NCBI RefSeq assembly: GCF_003837805.1
Contig: NZ_RQIT01000011.1
Coordinates: forward strand, 62,001 to 126,000
Source: Bradyrhizobium sp. RP6
GTDB lineage: Bacteria; Pseudomonadota; Alphaproteobacteria; Rhizobiales; Xanthobacteraceae
DNA: 64,000 nucleotides
Reading direction: 5' to 3'
Each line of letters begins with the position of its first letter. The stretch's first letter is position 1. The notes below the pieces were generated by a model. It was not told the origin of the DNA. It saw only the letters and a list, made by a program, of their open reading frames with translations, and searched no databases. A program made the position numbers and the translations under genes. This document shows positions 54,693 through 63,204 of the stretch, in pieces.

Positions 54693-55418
54693 TCAGTAGC
54701 GCGCCACAGTCGGGCTTGCCCAGTTGAAGCGGTAGTTGACGCCTGCCTTGAAAGTATGGTCGTCGGTGGTGAAACTGCCGGTGCCCACCAGCGGGCCCGC
54801 CGTGAAGTGCGCGTCGCCGAAATTGTAGTACTGGTACTCGGCCTTGGCCGACCAGTTCGGGGCGAACATGTATTCCAGGCCGGCGCCGATTGTGTAGCCG
54901 TTGCGGTGATCGCCGTCGATGATGAAGCCGGTCGGCACGCCGCCCACAGTCACCTTCTCATTGTTGTCCGAATAGGCGTAGCCGCCCTTCACATAGAGCA
55001 GGCCGGGACCCCATGTATAGCCGACGCGGCCGGTGATCGAGCCGAGGCCGCGCTGGTCGTTGGTATAGGCGATGCCGCCCGGGAACACTGCGCCGACGCT
55101 GCCCGAGAGCCAGGAATACTGGCCTTCGATACCGACAACGAAATTCGGGTTGAACTGCCAGTCCGCGCCGATCTGCACGCCGCCGAGGAAGCGGCCGTTG
55201 CCGTTGTTGCCGGTGGAAAGGCCGTTGAAATTGTTGTCGCTGGAGAACGCGCCACCGACGTGGGCGCCGAGATAGAACCCCGTCCAATTGTAGATCGGCG
55301 CGGCGTAGGCCGGCGCGGGCGTCTTGTAGTAATTGCGGTTGCCGAGATCGGCGCCGACGGCCGGCGCGGCCGCGCCCATCGCGAGCAGCGCCACGGTCGC
55401 GAACAGAATTTTCTTCAT
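54693..55418 (-). CDS. Outer-membrane beta-barrel protein (Omp25/RopB-like)
   Basis: 241 residues from the ATG at 55418, with a GGAG site. A signal peptide (KKILFATVALLAMGAAAPAVGA) is followed by DLGNRNYYKTP, then NWTGFYLGAHVGGAFSS, the typical opening of the Omp25/Omp31-like eight-strand barrels, and the final strand TFKAGVNYRFN with an aromatic near the C-terminus. Such proteins are abundant in Rhizobiales outer membranes. Two other frames here are shadows. Confidence 0.92.
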   Translation of the reverse strand: MKKILFATVALLAMGAAAPAVGADLGNRNYYKTPAPAYAAPIYNWTGFYLGAHVGGAFSSDNNFNGLSTGNNGNGRFLGGVQIGADWQFNPNFVVGIEGQYSWLSGSVGAVFPGGIAYTNDQRGLGSITGRVGYTWGPGLLYVKGGYAYSDNNEKVTVGGVPTGFIIDGDHRNGYTIGAGLEYMFAPNWSAKAEYQYYNFGDAHFTAGPLVGTGSFTTDDHTFKAGVNYRFNWASPTVARY

Positions 55419-55644
55419 CGTCTTGAACTCCAACACGTAAGGTCCCCGGCAGGCGCGATTTCCTGCGCCGTCGTTGGTTTTGCAGATAGCTCGCTTTTGA
55501 TGAAAATGCTGTCACATGCGTGGCACAGCGACAGCCAACCTAACTTGTTGGGGTGTAAATGATTTTCGTGCTTAATGGCGACTTAAGAAGTGGTGAAGGA
55601 AGGCTTAACTTCGCACCTCCCAGGTAACTTGCGCGCGCCTCTCG

Positions 55645-55965
55645 TTAACCAAGACGCCGCCGCACCTCATCGCGCATCTGTTCGCGAAAGGCCGCGCGCT
55701 TTGCCGGCCGGTCTTCCTCACGCACGTCATGACGATCGAAGATGTCGAACTTCTCCAGGATCGGATAGCGCTCGCTCGCCATCGCGAGCACGCGCAGGAC
55801 CCTGGTCGCCGCTGGCGTCGGGCCGCTGATCTCCCAGCGCCGGATGGTATCGGCGCCCCCTGTCTCCGGCAATCCGCAAAGCTTGGCCATGTCGGCCGCA
55901 GTGAGCTTCCGCTCAAGGGCATCGGAGAGGTCGTTGCGAAGCTGCTTCAGTTCGGGGCCGGTCAT
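55645..55965 (-). CDS. Small XRE-like helix-turn-helix protein
   Basis: 106 residues from the ATG at 55965. ELKQLRNDLSDALERKLTAADMAKLCGLPETGGADTIRRWEISG has the helix-turn-helix layout of the small XRE/YiaG-like regulators: a helix, a turn around AADMAKLCGL, and a Trp-containing wing. The C-terminus is strongly charged (EEDRPAKRAAFREQMRDEVRRR). Target unknown; no toxin gene is adjacent. Confidence 0.7.
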   Translation of the reverse strand: MTGPELKQLRNDLSDALERKLTAADMAKLCGLPETGGADTIRRWEISGPTPAATRVLRVLAMASERYPILEKFDIFDRHDVREEDRPAKRAAFREQMRDEVRRRLG

Positions 55966-55989
55966 GCTGCTTGCGTCCAGGGAAGTCGC

Positions 55990-56085
55990 TGAACGCAATG
56001 CACTACAGCAAGATCCGAAAAGCGTGCAGCGGTTTTCCGATGCTCAAGCATAGCCCAAAGCGCTATGACGATTTACCCCAATCGC
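55990..56085. repeat. Dispersed palindromic repeat
   Basis: GATCCGAAAAGCG...GCGGTTTTCCGATGC, followed by AAGCGCTATGACGATTTA, belongs to a family of intergenic repeats frequent in Bradyrhizobium; the inner arms resemble those of the repeat at 7431. Confidence 0.6.
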
Positions 56086-56151
56086 ATCGCGCCTTGGCGC
56101 TGATCCGGGTCCATCCGATGGCGGCGAGGAGATGCGGCTTGGCCTTCGGCC

Positions 56152-56361
56152 TCAGATGCCTCTGCCGCCCTGGTTGCCGATCACGCAGCGCCATGCAGCC
56201 AGTCGCTCGGCCGGATGCTGGTTCATCCATTCGGCGAGTTGCGGCGCGCCCATCAGGCAGGACTGCACCGAGATCTGCGCAAAGTCCGAAGTGGTGACGA
56301 CCTGCTCGTGGCAATTGGCGGGAGAGGCGAGACTGCAAAGCACGGCGATGATCTTGATCAC
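56152..56361 (-). CDS. Very small exported hypothetical protein
   Basis: 69 residues from a GTG at 56361. A short signal peptide (IKIIAVLCSLASPANC) and a mature part with two further cysteines (SVQSCLMGAPQLAEWMNQHPAERLAAWRC). The compact Cys-rich form and Bradyrhizobium-like repeats around it suggest a conserved small periplasmic protein. The ribosome site CGGGAG overlaps the stop codon of the gene before it, so the two are probably coupled. Confidence 0.65.
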   Translation of the reverse strand: MIKIIAVLCSLASPANCHEQVVTTSDFAQISVQSCLMGAPQLAEWMNQHPAERLAAWRCVIGNQGGRGI

Positions 56362-56367
56362 GATACG

Positions 56368-56535
56368 TTACTCCCGATCGCGGCCGATGAACGTGCGACC
56401 GACCGCCGGTCCGTCCTGCTCGTCGCTGGCCGGATCAGCTGGAGGGAAGATGCTGTCGTAGATGGCGCGCGCTTCCTGAATGAGACGCGCTCGCTCGCGC
56501 TCGGATTTCGAGACAAATCGAATAACTTCGCCCAT
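56368..56535 (-). CDS. Very small conserved hypothetical protein (55 aa)
   Basis: Fifty-five codons from the ATG at 56535 to the TAA at 56370-56368. The protein opens MGEVIRFVSKSERERARLIQ, continues EARAIYDSIFPP and ends FIGRDRE. The helical, charged N-terminal half and acidic tail read like a real protein, and the frame is better than the overlapping frames at 56358-56555 and 56215-56562. It is 6 bases before the exported protein gene. No family known to me. Confidence 0.65.
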   Translation of the reverse strand: MGEVIRFVSKSERERARLIQEARAIYDSIFPPADPASDEQDGPAVGRTFIGRDRE

Positions 56536-56906
56536 ATTTGGCTCCGAATTTTCAACTCATGAGTCTGTCATGAGCTGACGCCGATCATTCAATGAACATC
56601 TATGGTGCCGCCTTCGACCTTGAAGCGGCGCCGCAGTCACGACCGAATAAAAAGCGCGTGACCGCACTGCGGCATCCCAACGGCCCGGTGTTTCTCACGC
56701 GCTGGGTTGCAAGGCCGTCCACCGCTTCATCTCAGTTGCGCAGCTTCGGCACCCGGCGAGGAATGCCGGTGTCGGCCCGTCCTTGCGCTCGTCAGCAAGG
56801 AAAGTCTCACGAAGCAAATGCTGCTGGATCGAATATGTTTCGCCTCTTGCGGCGTGCAAGTTTTTGGAACGATCTCGAAATCCGGTGAATCCGCCCGACC
56901 AGCCCC
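56536..56906. other. Intergenic stretch, no supported gene
   Basis: 371 bases. A plus-strand frame at 56592-56888 has no ribosome site or recognisable sequence. The promoter of the small minus-strand genes should lie at its left end. Confidence 0.45.
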
Positions 56907-58529
56907 TCAGGCCGCCGGCGCTTGCTCCTTCCGTCCCGGCACCGCCGCGAGCAACTCGCGCGTATAGGCATGCTCGGGCGCGGCGAATAGCTGCGCGGTC
57001 GGCTTCAGTTCGACGATGGCACCGCGTTGCATCACCGCGATGCGGTCGCAGATCTGGGCTGCGACGCGTAAGTCGTGGGTGATGAACAGCATCGACAGAC
57101 CGAGGCGCGCCTTGAGGTCTTCGAGCAGCTTCAATACCTGCGCCTGGACCGAGACGTCGAGCGCGGAGACGGCCTCGTCGGCGACGATGATCTCCGGCTC
57201 GAGCGCAAGCGCTCGCGCAATACCGATGCGCTGGCGCTGGCCGCCGGAGAACTCGTGCGGATAGCGCTCGAGGGCGCCGGCGTCCAGGCCGACCATCTTG
57301 AGGAGATCGCGGGCGCGGTCGAAGGCGACCTCTGGATCAATGCCGGCCGCGATCGGACCGTCGGCGATGATGTGACCGACCTTGCGGCGCGGATTGAGCG
57401 AGGCGAACGGATCCTGGAAGATCATCTGGATGCGATGACGCTCGGCGCGCAGCGCCTTGCCTGAAAGCGAGGTCAGGTCGGTCTCGCCGATCCGCACCGT
57501 GCCGCGATCGGCCTCGATCAGCCGCATCACGAGGCGTGCCACGGACGATTTGCCGGAGCCGGATTCGCCGACAAGGCCGAGCGTCTCGCCCTTGAGGATG
57601 TTGAAGTTGACCGCGCGCGCCGCATCGACGCGGCGGTCCTCGCGGAACCAGCCGCCCGAGGTGACATAGGTCTTGTCCAGCCCGATCACCTCGACAGCCC
57701 GGGCCTGGTCGTCGAGAGGCTTTCGCGGCGGCGGATCGATCGACGGTACGGCGGCAAGCAATGCCTTGGTGTAGTCGTGCTGCGGCTCGTTGAAGACGGC
57801 AGAGGCGGGGCCTTCCTCGACGACCTTGCCGTGCCTGAGCACCACGACCTGGTCGGCGATGTCGGCGACCACGCCGAAATCGTGCGTGATGAACATCACC
57901 GCCATGTTGCGGTTGCGCTGGAGATTGCGGATCAGCTTGAGGATCTGGGCCTGCGTGGTGACGTCGAGCGCGGTCGTCGGCTCGTCCGCAACCAGAACCG
58001 CGGGCTCGAGCGCGAGCGCCATCGCGATCATGGCGCGCTGGCGCTGGCCGCCGGAGAGCTGATGCGGGTAGGCGCGCACGATTCGCTCGGGGTCGGGCAG
58101 GCCGACCTCGCGTGCCAGAGCGAGTGCTTTTGCGCGGCGCTCTTTCGGCGTGAGCAGGCCGTGCGCCTCGAACATCTCCGCCATCTGGTCGCCGATCCGC
58201 ATCAACGGATTGAGCGCGGTCATCGGCTCCTGGAAGATCATCGCCAGCCGGCGGCCGCGCAGATCGCGCCAGCCGTCGTCATCTAACTTGAGCAGGTCGC
58301 GGCCTTCGAACTGGATCTCGCCGGAGGCGACCGACACGGTGTCCGGCAACAGGCCCATCAGCGCATGCGCGCACATCGACTTGCCGGAGCCGGACTCGCC
58401 GACCACGCAGACGATCCTGCCGGGCCGCAAATCCAGCGAGACGCCGTCGACCGCGAACGGACGCTCGGCGCCCTTGGGCAGCGCGATTCGCAGGTTCCTG
58501 ATGGAGACGGCGGGCGGGGCGGTCATCAT
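56907..58529 (-). CDS. Peptide ABC transporter, fused double ATP-binding protein
   Basis: 540 residues from the ATG at 58529, whose first base is the last base of the upstream permease stop. Two complete ATPase halves: Walker A GESGSGKS, signature LSGGQRQR and Walker B VLVADEP in the first (about 1-260), and again GESGSGKS, FSGGQRQR and IIVADEA in the second (about 275-535). Each ends with an oligopeptide-type C-terminal extension (PHDYTKALLAAVPS / PEHAYTRELLAAVP). It is a DppD-DppF fusion powering the importer below. Confidence 0.93.
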   Translation of the reverse strand: MMTAPPAVSIRNLRIALPKGAERPFAVDGVSLDLRPGRIVCVVGESGSGKSMCAHALMGLLPDTVSVASGEIQFEGRDLLKLDDDGWRDLRGRRLAMIFQEPMTALNPLMRIGDQMAEMFEAHGLLTPKERRAKALALAREVGLPDPERIVRAYPHQLSGGQRQRAMIAMALALEPAVLVADEPTTALDVTTQAQILKLIRNLQRNRNMAVMFITHDFGVVADIADQVVVLRHGKVVEEGPASAVFNEPQHDYTKALLAAVPSIDPPPRKPLDDQARAVEVIGLDKTYVTSGGWFREDRRVDAARAVNFNILKGETLGLVGESGSGKSSVARLVMRLIEADRGTVRIGETDLTSLSGKALRAERHRIQMIFQDPFASLNPRRKVGHIIADGPIAAGIDPEVAFDRARDLLKMVGLDAGALERYPHEFSGGQRQRIGIARALALEPEIIVADEAVSALDVSVQAQVLKLLEDLKARLGLSMLFITHDLRVAAQICDRIAVMQRGAIVELKPTAQLFAAPEHAYTRELLAAVPGRKEQAPAA

Positions 58530-59368
58530 CAGCGGCCCTCCCGCGACAGGCGCGGATTGAGCGCGTCGTTGAGGCCTTCGCCGATCAGGTTGAGCCCGAG
58601 CACCGAGATCAGGATGGCGACGCCGGGGAACACCGTGATCCACCAGGCCTGCCGGATCACGGTGCGGCCGGCGCCGACCATGTAGCCCCAGGAGATCAGA
58701 TTGGGATCGCCGAGGCCGAGGAACGACAGCGAGGATTCCAGGAGGATGGCGGTCGCCACCATCAGCGAGGCCAGCACGATCACAGGCGACAACGCGTTCG
58801 GCAGGATCTCGCGCAGGATGATCCAGCTGTTGCTCTGGCCGGTTACAACCGCGGCCTGAACATATTCGCGCGTACGCAGCGACAGCACCTCGCCGCGGAC
58901 GAGGCGGGCCACCGGCGGCCAGCTCACCACCGCGATCGAGGCCACGATCGAATAGATCGAGGGCTGCAGGATCGCGACCAGAACGATCGCGAGCGCGAAG
59001 CTCGGAATGGTCTGGAAGAACTCGGTGAATCGCATCAAGGCGTCGTCGACCTTGCCGCCGAAATAGCCGGCCATGGCGCCGATCGGGACGCCGACGATCA
59101 GTGCGACCAGCGTGGAGACGAGACCGACCAGCAGCGAGACGCGGGCGCCGAAGATCATGCCGGCGAACACGTCGCGGCCGAGCGCATCGGTGCCGAGCGG
59201 CACGGTCGAAAGCGTGAAGGGCGGCAGGAACGGCCGCTGCACCATGCGCCATGGCGAATTCGGGAACAGCATTGGTCCGAACACCGCGACGGAGATCGCA
59301 AGCAGCAGGATGATGAGCCCGATGACGCCGCTTGGGCTTCTCAACATCGATTTCCAGAACTGTTTCAT
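58529..59368 (-). CDS. Peptide ABC transporter permease (DppC-like)
   Basis: 279 residues. Six helices, with the N-terminal dipeptide-permease block GLIILLLAISVAVFGPMLF, the LGTDALGRDVFAGMIFGARVSLLVG signature and the EAA loop region (VVTGQSNSWIILREILPNALSP). It starts within the stop codon of the second permease (ATGA). Together with that permease it forms the translocation pore. Confidence 0.93.
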   Translation of the reverse strand: MKQFWKSMLRSPSGVIGLIILLLAISVAVFGPMLFPNSPWRMVQRPFLPPFTLSTVPLGTDALGRDVFAGMIFGARVSLLVGLVSTLVALIVGVPIGAMAGYFGGKVDDALMRFTEFFQTIPSFALAIVLVAILQPSIYSIVASIAVVSWPPVARLVRGEVLSLRTREYVQAAVVTGQSNSWIILREILPNALSPVIVLASLMVATAILLESSLSFLGLGDPNLISWGYMVGAGRTVIRQAWWITVFPGVAILISVLGLNLIGEGLNDALNPRLSREGR

Positions 59369-60336
59369 GAGGCGAATTCGATGCGTGGGTCGACCAGCCG
59401 GTAGACCAGGTCGGTGATGAGGTTGAAGATCAGCACCATGGCGGAGCAGATCACGAAGACGCCGAGCAGCAGATTGTAGTCGCGCTGCAGCAGCGCGTCG
59501 TACATCAGGCGCCCGATGCCCGGCCAGGCGAACACGGTCTCGGTGATGACGGCGCCGCCGATCAGCGTGCCCGAATGGACGCCGGCAAGCGTCACGACGG
59601 GAAGCAGCGCGTTGCGCAGCACGTGTCGGCGCTGGATCACGGCGTCGGAGAGACCCTTTGCACGCGCGGTCTTGACGAAGTCGAGGCGTTTCACCTCCAG
59701 CATCGAGGCGCGCGTCATACGGGTATAGGTCGCCATGAAGAACAGGCCGAGGGTCATTGCCGGCATGATCAGGTGTTTGCCGACGTCGATCGCATGGGCA
59801 AGGCCCGTATAGTTGCCGCCGACCGTGTCGTAGCCGAAGCTCGGCAGCCAGTCGAAGGTGACCGAGAACAGCAGGATGCCCATCAGTGCCACCCAGAAGA
59901 TCGGCATGGCGTAGAAGATCAGCGCGAACACGGTGATGCCGGTGTCGAGGAAGGTGCCGGCAAAGCGCGCCGCGAAGGTGCCGAACAGGATGCCGAGCGC
60001 GAGCGAGATCGCGAAGGCGGTCAGTGTCAGCAGCAGCGTCGCCGGCAGCCGCTCGCCGATCAGCTTCGCGACCGGGGCCTGCTGGCGGAAGGAGAAGCCG
60101 AGGTCGAGCGTCACGACGCCCTTGACGTAAATGAAGAGCTGTTCGGGCAACGGCTTGTCGAGCCCGAACTTCTCCTTGAGCTGCTTGACGAAGACCTGAT
60201 CGCTGGCGCCAGCCTCGCCCGCCATCACCACCGCGGGGTCGCCGGGCGCGAGGCGAATCAGGAAGAAATTGAGGACGACGATCGCAAGCAGGACGATCAC
60301 GCCCTTCACGACACGCTGAGCAACGAAGGAGAGCAT
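59365..60336 (-). CDS. Peptide ABC transporter permease (DppB-like)
   Basis: 323 residues. Opens with the DppB-type FVAQRVVKGVIVLLAIVVL and PGDPA; the EAA loop RAKGLSDAVIQRRHVLRNALLPV is typical of the family. The conserved ETVFAWPGIGRLMYDALLQRDY closes the family signature. Overlaps dppC by an ATGA. Separated from the binding-protein gene by a 283-base repeat-containing gap. Confidence 0.93.
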   Translation of the reverse strand: MLSFVAQRVVKGVIVLLAIVVLNFFLIRLAPGDPAVVMAGEAGASDQVFVKQLKEKFGLDKPLPEQLFIYVKGVVTLDLGFSFRQQAPVAKLIGERLPATLLLTLTAFAISLALGILFGTFAARFAGTFLDTGITVFALIFYAMPIFWVALMGILLFSVTFDWLPSFGYDTVGGNYTGLAHAIDVGKHLIMPAMTLGLFFMATYTRMTRASMLEVKRLDFVKTARAKGLSDAVIQRRHVLRNALLPVVTLAGVHSGTLIGGAVITETVFAWPGIGRLMYDALLQRDYNLLLGVFVICSAMVLIFNLITDLVYRLVDPRIEFAS

Positions 60337-60619
60337 CTAGACTCGTATGCCGGTTGATTGAGGCGGTCTCGCCGCGAGGAAGACCACTTCCCGACGGGGA
60401 GAGGTCGCGCCGAAGGCGCGGGTGAGGGGGATCTGGCCCCACGAGGGAGTGCAACCCCTCACCCGGACCTCATCTGACGATGCGATCCGACCTGTCCCTA
60501 TGGGAGAGGCGGGCACCGCCGATGCCTCAGCGTCTCGATATGATTTCATCGTGAATCAGCTCGTACCCTGGAGCGCGACGCCGCGAGTGAGATTTCATCG
60601 CGGTGTCGCATGCACTTCG
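60337..60619. repeat. Dispersed repeat in the ABC operon
   Basis: The stretch (about 60374-60525) has CCCGACGGGGAGAGGTCGCG and AACCCCTCACCCGGACCTCA, a sequence I recognise as a frequent intergenic repeat of Bradyrhizobium. It separates the binding protein from its permease genes and may limit read-through. Confidence 0.65.
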
Positions 60620-62170
60620 TCACTTGTCGAGCCATGCGTCCTTGAAGCCGTCATTGACCCCGATCCCCGTGGTGATCAGGTTCTTGACCTTGCAGCGCAT
60701 GATGGTCGGGAATTGCAGCTCGAGCATCCAGGCCACCGGCACGTCCTCGACCAGGATCTTCTGCGCCTTCTCGTAGATCTCCTTGCGCTTGGAATCCGGT
60801 GTCGCAATCGCGCCTTCGGCGAACAGCTTGTCGATCTCCGGGTTGGAATAGCCCTCGACGTTGTTGAACACCTGGCCCTTGGCGATGGCGCTGGAGACGT
60901 AGTTGCGCCCCACCCCGAGCGCGGGATCGCCGTACTGGTACAGATAGGTGAAGGCGATGTCGTAGTCCCAGTCGGCGATCTTCTGGTTGCCGCCGGCAAC
61001 GTCGGTGGCGATCGTCTCGATGGTCATGCCGACGTCCTGGAGGTTCTGCTTCACCGCTTCACCCCAGCGCTGCCAGGTCTCGCCATAGGCGAGCGGCTGC
61101 ATGCGGATCTTCTCGCCCTTGTAGCCGGCTTCCTTCAGCAGCGCCTTGGCCTTGGCCGGATCGTACGGATATTTCTTCACGTCGTCGGTGTAGTACTTGA
61201 TGGTCGAGGCTGACGGGCCGGTCGCGACCTTGCCGAGCCCGTTCCAGATCACGTCCTTGGCGAAGTCGCGGTCGATCGCGTACATGATCGCCTGCCGCAC
61301 TCGCTTGTCCGCGAGCGGCCCCTGGCGGTTGTTCAGCCACAGCCAGGCCAGTGGCGAGAAGAACTCCCAGCCGGCGCCGGTGACGCAGGTGTCCTTCAGC
61401 TTGGACAGCCGCGGAACGTCGAAATTTTCGACCGAACCGCCGGGCAGCACGTCGACCTTGCCGGTCTCGTACGCCACCGAGCGCGCCGCGGCGTCGGGAA
61501 TGACCTGCCAGTAGATCTCGTCGAGATAGGGCTTGCCCTTCTCGTGGTAGTTCGGGTTCTTGACCAGGCGGATGAACGAGCCCTTCTGCCATTCCTTGAA
61601 CATGAAGGGACCGGTGCCTACAGGGGCATTGTTGTAGGGATTGGTCTTCCAGTCTGTGCCTTCATAGAGATGCTTCGGCACCATCGGCATCGAGCCGACC
61701 TCGAAGATGCCGAGGAACGGGCCGAACGGCTGTTTCAGCGTGAACACCACCGTGTGATCGTCGGGCGCCTCGACCTTCTCGACCTGCGCGAGATTGTTGC
61801 GGGCGCGCGCGTGGGTCTGCTTCAGCATCTCGATCGAAAACAGAACGTCGGCGGCGGTGAAAGGCTTGCCGTCATGCCAGGTCACGCCCTTCTTGAGCTT
61901 GAAGGTGTAGGTCTTGGCATCCTCGCTGACGCTCCAGCTCTCGGCAAGCTCCGGCTGCGGCTCGAGCTTGGGGCTGTAGCGCAGCAGGCCTTCGAAGATG
62001 TTGCCCGACACCATCTGGGTCGGACCGTTCTGGATCTGCGCAAGCATCAGGCCGGGTGGCTCGGGCTGGATCACGGCATTGATCGTGCCTCCTGTTTTCG
62101 GCGCTTGCGCCAGCGCCGGGGCCGTGAGGCCGCAAGCCAGGAGAAGACCAAGCAACACTCGTTTTGACAT
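60620..62170 (-). CDS. Peptide ABC transporter substrate-binding protein
   Basis: 516 residues with a GAGAAAG site. A signal peptide (KRVLLGLLLACGLTAPALAQA) precedes a family 5 binding protein (SBP_bac_5), recognised by the GLLRYSPKLEPQPELAESW, FKLKKGVTWHDGKPFTAADV and GTGPFMFKEW motifs. It captures peptides or related compounds in the periplasm. Head gene of the importer. No lipobox. Confidence 0.93.
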   Translation of the reverse strand: MSKRVLLGLLLACGLTAPALAQAPKTGGTINAVIQPEPPGLMLAQIQNGPTQMVSGNIFEGLLRYSPKLEPQPELAESWSVSEDAKTYTFKLKKGVTWHDGKPFTAADVLFSIEMLKQTHARARNNLAQVEKVEAPDDHTVVFTLKQPFGPFLGIFEVGSMPMVPKHLYEGTDWKTNPYNNAPVGTGPFMFKEWQKGSFIRLVKNPNYHEKGKPYLDEIYWQVIPDAAARSVAYETGKVDVLPGGSVENFDVPRLSKLKDTCVTGAGWEFFSPLAWLWLNNRQGPLADKRVRQAIMYAIDRDFAKDVIWNGLGKVATGPSASTIKYYTDDVKKYPYDPAKAKALLKEAGYKGEKIRMQPLAYGETWQRWGEAVKQNLQDVGMTIETIATDVAGGNQKIADWDYDIAFTYLYQYGDPALGVGRNYVSSAIAKGQVFNNVEGYSNPEIDKLFAEGAIATPDSKRKEIYEKAQKILVEDVPVAWMLELQFPTIMRCKVKNLITTGIGVNDGFKDAWLDK

Positions 62171-62688
62171 GTCGTATCTTTCTCAAGCGAGGCCAGCCGT
62201 GAACGCTTCGCAACGTCCTGGCGCGCAAAGCGACGGTCGGCCCATCCCAGTCCCCATCCGATATCGAGGCTCACACAGTCTCGTTCGGCGCCGCAAGATG
62301 AAAGTCTCGACAGTGTTCGCACAAAAAATGTACAGCGCGTCCTGTTTCTGCCGCGGGTCCCTCTGCGACGTCAGGCTGGCTCGCGCCGGGCGACTAGGCG
62401 GCCTCGCGGCAATGCCGGTCGTGATTGCACAAGCCTGCGCCTGCGACCAAAAGCATCAGGCCGTCATTCTGCGCCCGACTGCCCGCTGCAGCTCCGCAAG
62501 CAGCTTCCTTCAATTTGTCCGCGGTACGAAATATCGTCCTCGGAAAGAGCCGCGCCCCCCGGATCGGTCAGGGGCGGATCGCTGCGAATTTGATCCGGAT
62601 CAAAGCCGAGCCGCGGCTTTTGCGATCGAATGGCAACTGGCGGGACGCGGCACTGTGCGTCCCGTTTCCTTGAGCTGCGAGACGATCG
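62171..62688. other. Divergent region between importer and Irr-like gene
   Basis: 518 bases. No supported gene; a 37-codon minus-strand frame from a TTG at 62512 has no convincing features. It contains the FNR/FixK box at 62590. Confidence 0.55.
62590..62603. promoter_or_regulatory. FNR/FixK box upstream of the Irr-like gene
   Basis: TTGATCCGGATCAA is a perfect fully palindromic match to the consensus. Centred 92 bases before the Irr-like start, it predicts a class II transcription start near 62638 with a weak -10-like GATCGAAT just before it. Confidence 0.8.
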
Positions 62689-63174
62689 ATGGACATTCAG
62701 GCCACGACTATCCCTGCGGGTGACGATAGCGGGCCTGATGCCGCCGGCCTCGATCTCTCGTCGGCGGCGGGCGTGCAGCACTGCCTGCAATTGCTGAACA
62801 ATGCCGGCCTGCGTCCGACGCGCCAGCGCCTGGCGCTCGGCCAATTGCTGTTCCTGGGCGGCCATCGTCACGTCACCGCGGAGAGCCTCTACGAAGAGGC
62901 GATGGCGACGAACGCGTATCTGTCGCTCGCGACCGTCTACAACACGCTGAACCAGTTCACCGAAGCCGGCCTGCTGCGCCGGATCGCGGCCGACGGCATC
63001 AAGTCGTTCTTCGACACTGACACGTCCGTGCATCCGCACTTTTATCTCGAAGGCGAGGATATGCTGGTCGACGTTACCAACGGCCTGGCCTTCACAAAAG
63101 TGCCCGAGGCGCTTCCCGGCCACGAGATCGCGCGGCTCGACGTCATCGTCCACCTGCGCCGGAAGAGAACGTAG
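62689..63174 (+). CDS. Irr-like Fur-family regulator
   Basis: 161 residues. The winged-helix domain reads GLRPTRQRLALGQLLFLGGHRHVTAESLYEEA, then SLATVYNTLNQFTEAGLLRRI; the C-terminal part has VHPHFYLEGEDMLVD, which fits the Irr rather than the Fur metal site. B. japonicum Irr senses heme through an N-terminal Cys-Pro motif, GCPWHD. Here the N-terminus (MDIQATTIPAGDDSGPDAAG) lacks it, so this is a second, heme-motif-free Irr-like protein. A FixK box precedes it. Confidence 0.85.
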   Translation: MDIQATTIPAGDDSGPDAAGLDLSSAAGVQHCLQLLNNAGLRPTRQRLALGQLLFLGGHRHVTAESLYEEAMATNAYLSLATVYNTLNQFTEAGLLRRIAADGIKSFFDTDTSVHPHFYLEGEDMLVDVTNGLAFTKVPEALPGHEIARLDVIVHLRRKRT

Positions 63175-63204
63175 CGCCTACCCTCCAGGGGAGGGCAAGA
63201 ACTG

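Noticed and set aside
56358..56562. Overlapping small frames (56358-56555 on -, 56215-56562 on +)
   Set aside because: They overlap the 55-codon gene at 56368-56535, which has a better amino-acid pattern and coupling to the next gene.
56592..56888. 98-codon plus-strand frame
   Set aside because: No ribosome site, no recognisable features, Arg/Ser-rich composition.
62402..62512. 37-codon minus-strand frame from a TTG
   Set aside because: Short, no ribosome site, no family; could be real but not supportable.
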